Made by a program: the position numbers and the translations under genes
Part shown: in pieces, positions 1 to 5,791 of the stretch
Layout of the letters: every line of letters starts with the position of its first letter
Numbering within the stretch: the stretch's first letter is position 1
DNA from: Reyranella sp.
GTDB taxonomy: Bacteria; Pseudomonadota; Alphaproteobacteria; Reyranellales; Reyranellaceae
Assembly: GCA_004296815.1 (NCBI GenBank)
Contig: SCVT01000415.1
Coordinates: forward strand, 1-6,867
DNA length: 6,867 nt
Direction: 5' to 3'
Notes under the pieces: model-generated
What the model was told of the DNA's origin: nothing
Database searches by the model: none
Seen by the model: the letters and a program-made list of their open reading frames with translations, nothing else

Positions 1-868
<868 letters not shown>

Positions 869-877
869 GTCTTTTCT

Positions 878-907
878 TTGTTACTCCCTGCCCTTGCGAC
901 GTACGAT
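878..907 (+). promoter_or_regulatory. Weak candidate promoter for the crotonase gene
   Basis: In the 90-bp divergent gap between livH and the crotonase gene there is a TTGTTA (878-883) and a TACGAT (902-907) separated by 18 bp. Each matches the sigma70 consensus at 4 of 6 positions. It would give a leader of roughly 45 nt. This is a visual match only, and nothing else in the gap stands out. Confidence 0.25.
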
Positions 908-958
908 GCTTTCGCGGGCACTGGCAAGCCGTGTGTTGGTCGAAACTGGGGGAATCGC

Positions 959-1735
959 ATGGACGATCTCAAGATGATCCGTGTGCAAATCGCGGACCAC
1001 ATCGCCGTCGTGACCATGGACAACCCGCCGGTCAATGCGCAGAACGCCGAGTTCCAGGAAGAGATGATGCGCGTCTTCGACCGCCTCTCCGACATGGACG
1101 AGGTGCGCGTCGCCGTGCTGACCGGCAAGGGCAAGTGCTTCTGCGCCGGCGTCGACATCAAGGCGCGCGCCGGAGCCCGGCGCGGCCCGGGCGATGCCTG
1201 GACGGGCATGCGCCATGCGCGCGAGTGCTTCCACTCCATCCTCGAATGCCGCAAGCCGGTGATCGCCGCGATCAACGGCCCGGCGCTCGGTGCCGGCCTC
1301 GGGGTCGCCGCTTCGTGTGACATCCTGGTGGCCGGCGAGAGCGCCTCGCTCGGCCTGCCCGAGATCGATGTCGGCCTGATGGGCGGTGGACGTCACGCCA
1401 TGCGCCTGTTCGGCCATTCGCGGGCGCGCCGCATGATGCTCACCGGCTATCGCGTCTCCGGAGCGGAGATGTATCGCCTCGGCGTCGTCGAGGCCTGCGT
1501 GCCCGACGACAAGCTCATGGACACCGCGATGGAGCTGGCCCGCCAGATCGCGGCCAAGAGCCCGATCGCCAGCGTGATCGCCAAGCATGCACTGAACACG
1601 ATCGAGGAGATGACGCTGCGCGACGGCTATCGCTTCGAGCAGAACATGACGGTGAGCCTGCAGGGCACCGACGATTCGAAGGAAGCGATGCGCGCTTTCA
1701 TCGAGAAGCGCGCACCAGTCTTCAAGGGGCGCTGA
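959..1735 (+). CDS. Enoyl-CoA hydratase/isomerase (crotonase) family protein
   Basis: A 258-aa crotonase-fold protein, the usual family length. The family acts on acyl-CoA thioesters (hydration, isomerisation or hydrolysis) in the cytoplasm. The ATG at 959 is chosen because a strong GGGGGA (948-953) sits 5 nt upstream; the frame is open further upstream but overlaps livH on the other strand. Visible motifs: VAVLTGKGKCFCAGVDIK (residues 51-68, first oxyanion-hole segment), PVIAAINGPALGAGLG (100-115, second oxyanion-hole glycine), CDILVAGESASLGLPEIDVG (120-139), and a typical C-terminal SKEAMRAFIEKRAPVFKG tail. By alignment to rat mitochondrial enoyl-CoA hydratase, Glu164 is kept (Glu135 here) but Glu144 is replaced by Gly115, and the usual PGAGGTQRL segment is replaced by MGGGRHAMRLFG. 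A classical hydratase is therefore doubtful, and an isomerase or other crotonase reaction is possible. It stands alone and is divergent from livH. Its 3' end overlaps the convergent gene by 14 nt. Confidence 0.93.
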   Translation: MDDLKMIRVQIADHIAVVTMDNPPVNAQNAEFQEEMMRVFDRLSDMDEVRVAVLTGKGKCFCAGVDIKARAGARRGPGDAWTGMRHARECFHSILECRKPVIAAINGPALGAGLGVAASCDILVAGESASLGLPEIDVGLMGGGRHAMRLFGHSRARRMMLTGYRVSGAEMYRLGVVEACVPDDKLMDTAMELARQIAAKSPIASVIAKHALNTIEEMTLRDGYRFEQNMTVSLQGTDDSKEAMRAFIEKRAPVFKGR

Positions 1736-2324
1736 CGGCGACCTGCCGGCGGCCGCGCCGCATCATCGCGACCAGCCGCACCGCGCCGGCGGCCAGCACC
1801 AGCACCGCCATCGGCCAGTAGAAGCTGTCGAACGGCACGCGCTTGCCGACGGCGACAGCGAAGCTGATCCAGATATACCAGCCGCCGATCAGGTGCAGCA
1901 GCCGCCACCGCCCCACCCCCATCCAGGCGACGGCGCGGTCGAACGAGGTCGCGGCCATCGCGGCGATGAAGAGGTAGGCCGTGCCGGCCAGCACGATCGT
2001 GGTGACGTTCGTGAGCTTCCAGAAGAGCGTACGGTCCATCGCGGCAAGCGCCAGGATCGCCGCCAGGTGGATGAAGTGCGACACGGCGAAGGAGACGCCG
2101 AGATAGCGCCGGTTGCGCCGCTGCCAGCGCGTGAAGCCGCCGGGCGCCAGCTCGACCATCGCCGAGGCCGTGAAGGCCAGCACGAAGAGCACCAGCGATG
2201 TCCGCGCCGTCGCGCGGATCGCGAGACGAATGTCCTCGACGTCGCCGCCGTGGCCGATCACGAACCATGCCGCCATCGCCGCGAGTGCCAACGACAGCCA
2301 TCCGGTCAGACGCCATCCGCTCAT
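1722..2324 (-). CDS. Six-helix ferric-reductase/MsrQ-like heme membrane protein
   Basis: A 200-aa integral membrane protein with about six hydrophobic segments (near residues 8-25, 42-60, 78-97, 107-126, 143-160, 169-187). The layout resembles ferric-reductase-like transmembrane domains such as MsrQ/YedZ. These bind b-type heme through histidines in the third and fifth helices and pass electrons across the membrane. Candidate ligands here are His83 and His86 (SHFIHLAAI) and His144 (RWRLLHLIGGWYIW); the latter segment is very like the W-x-x-LH motif of that family. No FAD/NAD domain is attached, so a separate donor would be needed. The start ATG at 2324 overlaps the upstream stop as ATGA, indicating translational coupling with the HAAS-like gene. 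No MsrP (YedY) partner is visible in the window. It is the last gene of the PadR-led cassette and plausibly the regulated effector. Fold assignment is moderate; function is inferred. Confidence 0.72.
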   Translation of the reverse strand: MSGWRLTGWLSLALAAMAAWFVIGHGGDVEDIRLAIRATARTSLVLFVLAFTASAMVELAPGGFTRWQRRNRRYLGVSFAVSHFIHLAAILALAAMDRTLFWKLTNVTTIVLAGTAYLFIAAMAATSFDRAVAWMGVGRWRLLHLIGGWYIWISFAVAVGKRVPFDSFYWPMAVLVLAAGAVRLVAMMRRGRRQVAVSAP

Positions 2325-2941
2325 GTGCCGATCCCCTTGAGGTTCTCCGTTCGCCGGACGCGCCGGCCAAGATCCACGACGCGCCAGGCCAGCAGCCCGA
2401 CCAGCGCGACCTCCGCCGCCGCCGGCAGCAGGACATGCAGCGGCGCGCCGCCGGTGAACAGGTCCGCACGCACGAAGCCTGCCGCGATCGACGCGGCGAG
2501 GCCCACGAGGCAGACCGCCAGCGGCAGCAGCGAGCTGCGGAAGGCGAACCATCCGACGGTTGCGACCGCGATGGCGGCGGCGAAAGCATAGCGGTCGACG
2601 AACGGCGCCAGGCTGGCGGCCGTGATCTCGATGTCCGACAGCCACATCACGCGCAGCCGCATCGCGACGAAGGTCATGACAACGGCGGCGATGACGGTGA
2701 GCCAGGTGCGGCGGGACTGCTGCGCCACGGCGTCGGCCGCGAACTGGGCCGCGATCTCGCGCGCCAGGCCGAAGCGCTCGACGGCGCGGCGCTCGGCATC
2801 GTCCGACGGCCATGCCGGATCGGCTTCGGCGGCGTCCCGCAGATGGGACTCGACTTCCTCGGTGAGCCGGCGTGCGAGCGCCGGATCGAAATCGAGATCG
2901 CGCTGCAGCGAGGCGAGATAGGAGTCGATCACGCCGGCCAT
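2321..2941 (-). CDS. HAAS/DUF1700-like membrane protein paired with PadR
   Basis: A 206-aa protein. Residues 1-70 form a soluble helical domain (IDSYLASLQRDLDFDPALA, then RRLTEEVESHLRDAA and ERFG near 57). This pattern of a short helical bundle with E-x-x-x-HL and a conserved RFG is the HAAS (DUF1700-type) signalling domain known to accompany PadR regulators. It is followed by four hydrophobic helices (about 78-95, 117-135, 137-156, 166-187) and a basic C-terminus. The start ATG at 2941 lies inside the end of padR in another frame (13-nt overlap), and the stop overlaps the next start by 4 nt (ATGA). The three genes therefore form one translationally coupled operon. The family role is thought to be membrane-linked signalling or modulation of the PadR partner; the ligand is unknown. 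Confidence 0.78.
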   Translation of the reverse strand: MAGVIDSYLASLQRDLDFDPALARRLTEEVESHLRDAAEADPAWPSDDAERRAVERFGLAREIAAQFAADAVAQQSRRTWLTVIAAVVMTFVAMRLRVMWLSDIEITAASLAPFVDRYAFAAAIAVATVGWFAFRSSLLPLAVCLVGLAASIAAGFVRADLFTGGAPLHVLLPAAAEVALVGLLAWRVVDLGRRVRRTENLKGIGT

Positions 2942-3267
2942 GCGCGCCTCCCCTGCAGCATCGCCTCGACGGCCTGCGAAAAGCGGCCCCAGCTCTTGCG
3001 CCGCTCCGCGAGTGCGCCGACGCCGGCCTTGGTCAGCGAGTAGACACGGCGGCGGCGGCCGCCGGGCGGCGTCACCCAGTCGCTCTCGAGCAGCCCCGCC
3101 TGTTCGAGACGATGCAACGCGGGATAGACCGTTCCTTCGGGGAGATCGAACGTGGCGGCGCTGCGGGTCTTGATCGTCTCGATGATCGCGTAGCCGTGCG
3201 CCGGCGCCCCTTCCAGGGCGGCCAGGACGATGGCGTCGAGATGACCTTTGAGCATTTCGGCTTCCAT
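2929..3267 (-). CDS. PadR-family transcriptional regulator
   Basis: A 112-aa PadR-type winged-helix repressor, cytoplasmic and probably dimeric. Visible features: LKGHLDAIVLAALEGAPAHG (residues 6-25), YAIIETIKTRS (26-36), the hallmark LPEGTVYPALHRLEQAGLLES (42-62, recognition helix and start of the wing), the basic wing PPGGRRRRVYSLT (67-79), and a short C-terminal helix for dimerisation. The short C-terminus is typical of subfamily 2 PadR proteins. Two starts are possible: ATG at 3267 (chosen because it lies at the predicted transcript 5' end) or ATG at 3255, which has GGAAG just upstream and begins MLKGHL, as many homologs do. A TTG at 3276 in the same frame is less likely. It heads the cassette with the HAAS-like and ferric-reductase-like genes, and is divergent from the flavoprotein/selenoprotein operon. 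Autoregulation is likely from the inverted repeat at its promoter. Confidence 0.95.
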   Translation of the reverse strand: MEAEMLKGHLDAIVLAALEGAPAHGYAIIETIKTRSAATFDLPEGTVYPALHRLEQAGLLESDWVTPPGGRRRRVYSLTKAGVGALAERRKSWGRFSQAVEAMLQGRRAWPA

Positions 3268-3286
3268 ACCTAGCAATACTAGGTAT
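3266..3286. promoter_or_regulatory. Perfect inverted repeat, probable PadR operator
   Basis: ATACCTAG (3266-3273) and CTAGGTAT (3279-3286) form a perfect 8-bp inverted repeat with a 5-bp spacer. It covers the predicted -10 box and the first start codon of the padR gene. Dyads of this kind in front of padR genes are commonly the repressor's own operator. Its position suggests that bound PadR would block RNA polymerase directly. Binding itself is inferred. Confidence 0.72.
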
Positions 3287-3304
3287 TGGATCGCAGAACG
3301 TCAA
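3276..3304 (-). promoter_or_regulatory. Sigma70-type promoter for the padR cassette
   Basis: Read on the minus strand, TTGACG (3304-3299) and TAGTAT (3281-3276) are separated by exactly 17 bp. The -35 box matches the consensus at 5 of 6 positions, and the -10 box keeps the key T, A and final T. Transcription would begin about 7 nt further on, near 3269-3267. This is essentially at the ATG at 3267, giving a leaderless or nearly leaderless mRNA. The -10 box lies inside the inverted repeat. Confidence 0.65.
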
Positions 3305-3309
3305 GCCGC

Positions 3310-3339
3310 TTGCACTCCGCCGCTCAAGTGCCGTCTAAG
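3310..3339 (+). promoter_or_regulatory. Weak candidate promoter for the flavoprotein-selenoprotein operon
   Basis: TTGCAC (3310-3315) and TCTAAG (3334-3339) lie 18 bp apart upstream of the ATG at 3347. The -35 matches weakly and the -10 matches 4 of 6. If used, the transcript would start next to the start codon, which fits the lack of a clear Shine-Dalgarno sequence before this gene. A direct repeat AAGTGC at 3326-3331 and 3337-3342, 11 bp apart, overlaps the region and could be a pair of activator or repressor half-sites. Low confidence. Confidence 0.25.
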
Positions 3340-3346
3340 TGCGGCA

Positions 3347-4222
3347 ATGAACAGCCCCTCCTTCGACATCATCGTCGTCGGTGCCGGCCCCGCCGGACTG
3401 ACCGTCGCCACCGAAGCCGCCCGCGCCGGCCTCAAGGCTCTCTGCCTCGACAAGCTCGCCCCCGGCGGCGAGCTCATCAACCTCGGCGAGCTCCACGAGT
3501 TCGACGAGCTCTTCACCGGTGTCCAGATGGGCTCGATCCTGAGCGACGACGCCGTCGTCGCCGGCGTCGAGATCGGCTTCGGCGAGGTCGTGTCGGTTTC
3601 GGGCAGCGGCCCGTTCGAGGTGACGACGGCCGAGGGCGACAAGCATGTCAGCCGAGCCCTCGTCGTCGCGACAGGTCTAAACAAGGGCAAGCTCGGCGTC
3701 CCCGGCGAGGAGGCGTTCGAGGGCCGCGGCCTGTCGCATTGCGCGCACTGCGACGGCCCGCTCTACGCCGGCCAGTCGGTGATCATCGCGCCGCCGCACG
3801 CCTGGCCGTGGACCTACACCGAAGCGGCGGCCCTGGTAGGGATCGCCGGCGACATCACCGTGCTCGGCGAGGCGCCGCCCGAACCGCTTCCCGACGTCAC
3901 GGTCGTCGACGGCCGGATCGTCGCCCTCGAAGGCAGCGACGGGCTCGAAGCCGTCACCATCGAAGCCGGCGGACAGCGAAACACCGTTCCGGCCAATGCG
4001 GTGTTCGCCTATGCCGGGCGAACTCCCGCTGCGGAATTCATGCCGGATTCGCTTGCACGCGACGCGTCGCGGCATATCGTTGTCGACGAACAGGGCCAAA
4101 CGTCGCTTCCGCTGGTCTACGCGGCCGGCGACGTGCGGTCCGGCACGAAGGATTTTCTGAAGAACGCCATCGCCGACGGCCAGAAAGTGGCCAAGTCGAT
4201 CGTGGCGGCCCTCAAGAAGTAA
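3347..4222 (+). CDS. Thioredoxin-reductase-like FAD flavoprotein lacking the NADPH glycine motif
   Basis: A 291-aa flavoprotein of the thioredoxin reductase group. It begins MNSPSFDIIVVGAGPAGLTV: GxGxxG at residues 12-17 binds the FAD ADP moiety. ALVVATG (104-110), the redox-active CAHC (132-135, in HCAHCDGPLYAG) and the C-terminal FAD motif YAAGDVR (258-264) are all present. At the position where thioredoxin reductases carry a GGGxSA NADPH motif, this protein reads IIAPPHAWPWTYTEAA (147-161). The usual HRR motif downstream is also absent, and the protein is shorter than a typical reductase (about 310-320 aa). It therefore probably does not use NADPH in the standard way; ferredoxin-dependent flavin thioredoxin reductases are the known precedent. 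The start at 3347 is preferred over upstream in-frame starts because the protein begins at the FAD motif and those starts overlap the padR promoter. The selenoprotein gene follows after 19 nt, so it likely reduces, or is reduced by, that protein. Confidence 0.9.
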   Translation: MNSPSFDIIVVGAGPAGLTVATEAARAGLKALCLDKLAPGGELINLGELHEFDELFTGVQMGSILSDDAVVAGVEIGFGEVVSVSGSGPFEVTTAEGDKHVSRALVVATGLNKGKLGVPGEEAFEGRGLSHCAHCDGPLYAGQSVIIAPPHAWPWTYTEAAALVGIAGDITVLGEAPPEPLPDVTVVDGRIVALEGSDGLEAVTIEAGGQRNTVPANAVFAYAGRTPAAEFMPDSLARDASRHIVVDEQGQTSLPLVYAAGDVRSGTKDFLKNAIADGQKVAKSIVAALKK

Positions 4223-4241
4223 GCGTTCGAGGAGGAACGAG

Positions 4242-4760
4242 ATGCGCATCTTCAATCCGACCTTCGGAATGGCCGCTGCAGGCGGACCGGCCGTGTCGCT
4301 GAAGCCCGTCAACTGGGCGACCGACGCCATCGCGCTGATCTCGAACTCCAAGCCGAACGCGCGCGAGCTGCTGGAAGGCATGCGCGAGAGGCTCGGCGCG
4401 ACCCGCAAGATCGACAACATCGAGTTTCACGCCAAGAACAGCGCAAGCCAGCCCGCACCCAAGGATCTCATCGAGGCCGTCGCCAAGAAGTATCGCGCGG
4501 CGCTACTCGCCCTAGGTGATTGAGGAAGCTGTTCATCGTGGAGTTTCCACGACAGCATCGAACTCGAGAAGCTCGGCATCACCGCCTACGTGATCGCCAC
4601 TGAGACTTTCAAGCCGCTGGTTCTTGCCCAGGCGAAAGCCCGCAAGATCGAGCCCAAGCTCATCGTCGTGAAGCATCCGGTCGGAGGCCTCAACGCCGAG
4701 GAGCTGCGCGAGCGCATCGACACCGCGACCAAGGGCCTTATCGAGGCGACGGGCAAATGA
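4242..4760 (+). CDS. UGSC-family selenoprotein, UGA at 4521-4523 read as selenocysteine
   Basis: Read through the in-frame TGA, this gene gives a 172-aa protein with Sec at residue 94. An excellent GGAGGA (4231-4236) lies 5 nt before the ATG. Residues 27-51 contain ALISNSKPNA followed by a helix, as in the UGSC-like domain. Residues 86-97 read AALLALGD-U-GSC, a predicted beta strand ending in the UGSC motif (Sec94, Cys97). Then follow SSWSFHDSIELEKLGITAY (98-116), VIATETF (117-123) and a helical C-terminus. The reading frame, composition and family similarity continue unbroken after the TGA, and no ATG occurs in frame beyond it. The true stop (4758-4760) overlaps the next ATG as ATGA. UxxC arrangements act as redox centres in other selenoproteins. 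The family's reaction is not established, so the role here (dithiol/selenol redox partner of the flavoprotein) is inferred. Ending the gene at 4523 gives a 93-aa truncated protein, a common automated error. Confidence 0.9.
4521..4523 (+). other. In-frame TGA recoded as selenocysteine (Sec94)
   Basis: The codon sits between GAT (Asp93) and GGA-AGC-TGT (Gly-Ser-Cys), where UGSC-family homologs carry either Sec or Cys. A TGT or TGC here would need only one base change, so a Cys-to-stop substitution or sequencing error is the main alternative. The hairpin just downstream and the ATGA coupling at the distal stop argue for recoding. Confidence 0.85.
4525..4559 (+). promoter_or_regulatory. Bacterial SECIS-like stem-loop
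   Basis: Directly after the Sec codon the RNA can fold into a two-part hairpin. The lower stem is GCUGU (4528-4532) with ACAGC (4552-4556), extensible by G4525-C4559 and A4526-U4558 around an A-A mismatch. A 4-nt bulge, UCAU (4533-4536), lies on the 5' side. The upper stem is CGUGGA (4537-4542) with UCCACG (4546-4551), closed by the loop GUU (4543-4545). The loop lies 19 nt after the UGA and contains a GU pair of bases. Known bacterial SECIS elements, such as E. coli fdhF, place a short upper stem with G and U in the loop at about this distance for SelB binding. Folding was done by eye. Confidence 0.72.
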
Positions 4761-5791
4761 AGGACATCGCCGAACAGGAAGTGATCGACATCGGCGACAT
4801 GGACGTCGAGGCCTTCAACGAGCTCGCCGCCGAGCAGGGCTGGAGCGACGGCATGCCGCTCTATGTGCCCACCGAGGAGAAGGTCGCGAAGTTCGTCGAG
4901 ACGGTGCGCGGCGACAATCGCCCGTACCCGCCCGTGCCGCCGCGCCAGATCGTGCCGACGCTGCAGAGCATGGCGGCCAACGCCGTCATGGCCGGTTGCA
5001 AGCCCGAGTACTTCCCCGTCGTCGCGGCCGCGCTGCGCAGCACGCTCGATCCCGAGTTCAACCTGCACGGCACCCTGGCCACGACGCACTCCTGCGCGCC
5101 GATGGTCATGGTGAGCGGCCCGATCCGCCAGGAGCTCGGCATCAACTGCGGCTCGAACTGCTTCGGCCAGGGCTGGCGTTCCAACGCCACGATCGGTCGC
5201 GCGCTCGGCCTCATGCTGCTCAACATCGCCGGCGCCAAGCCGGGCGAGATGGACCGCTCGACCCAGGGCAATCCCGCCAAGTACACGTTCTGCTTCGGCG
5301 AAAACCAGGAGGAGAACCCCTGGACGCCCTACCACGTGCAGCGCGGCTTCGCCGCGACCGACAACGTGGTGACGGTGATGTCGGGCGAAGGCCCGCACAA
5401 TCTCAACGACCACGGCAGCACCACGGGCGATGGCCTGCTGACGACCTTCGCCGGCGGCATGGCCAATCCGGGCGCCAACACGATCTACGGCAAGGGGCCG
5501 ATGTTCGTGATCATCGGGCCGGAGCATGCCGCGACGCTGAAGCGCGACGGCTTCACCATCGAGAGCATCCGCGACGAGCTCTACGTGCGCTCGCGCGTGC
5601 ATCTCTCGCGCATCTCGAAGGGCAACCTCGACACCTACGAGAGCACCGGCCACAAGCCGGAGGGCGATTGGCTGAGGATCGCGCGCAATCCGCAGGACAT
5701 CCACATCACGGTCGCCGGCGGCCCGGGCAAGCACTCGGCCTTCATCCCCTCGTTTGGCGGCACCGCCGTCACCTGCACCCGCATCGGCTGA
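4757..5791 (+). CDS. Uncharacterised protein, first of two tandem paralogs in the selenoprotein operon
   Basis: A 344-aa, apparently cytoplasmic protein with no signal peptide or membrane helix visible. I do not recognise a characterised enzyme. Notable stretches: WSDGMPLYVPT (29-39), MAGCKPEYFPVVAAAL (78-93), FNLHGTLATTHSCAP (101-115), GPIRQELGINCGSNC (121-135), NATIGRALGLMLLNIAGA (143-160), KYTFCF (175-180) and a C-terminal VAGGPGKHSAFIPSFGG (319-335). Cysteines are at 81, 113, 131, 135, 179 and 340; 81, 135 and 179 are shared with the downstream paralog. Cys131 with Cys135 could form a CxxxC pair, which the paralog lacks. The start overlaps the selenoprotein stop as ATGA, so translation is coupled and depends on ribosomes passing the UGA. 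This links its level to selenium supply. Probably a functional partner of the selenoprotein, as subunit or enzyme; substrate unknown. Confidence 0.9.
   Translation: MKDIAEQEVIDIGDMDVEAFNELAAEQGWSDGMPLYVPTEEKVAKFVETVRGDNRPYPPVPPRQIVPTLQSMAANAVMAGCKPEYFPVVAAALRSTLDPEFNLHGTLATTHSCAPMVMVSGPIRQELGINCGSNCFGQGWRSNATIGRALGLMLLNIAGAKPGEMDRSTQGNPAKYTFCFGENQEENPWTPYHVQRGFAATDNVVTVMSGEGPHNLNDHGSTTGDGLLTTFAGGMANPGANTIYGKGPMFVIIGPEHAATLKRDGFTIESIRDELYVRSRVHLSRISKGNLDTYESTGHKPEGDWLRIARNPQDIHITVAGGPGKHSAFIPSFGGTAVTCTRIG

Noticed and set aside
3286..4302. A plus-strand frame overlapping the flavoprotein gene
   Set aside because: The translation is extremely Arg-rich and is the frame-shifted shadow of the flavoprotein.
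4242..4523. A stand-alone 93-aa protein ending at TGA 4521-4523
   Set aside because: Coding frame and family similarity continue past the TGA, the Gly-Ser-Cys motif follows it, and the next stop is coupled to the next gene; read-through as Sec explains all of this.
4996..5790. A long in-frame upstream extension of the second paralog
   Set aside because: It overlaps the first paralog in another frame and is Arg/Pro-rich with no similarity to the real N-terminus; the TGATG start at 5791 fits the paralog alignment.
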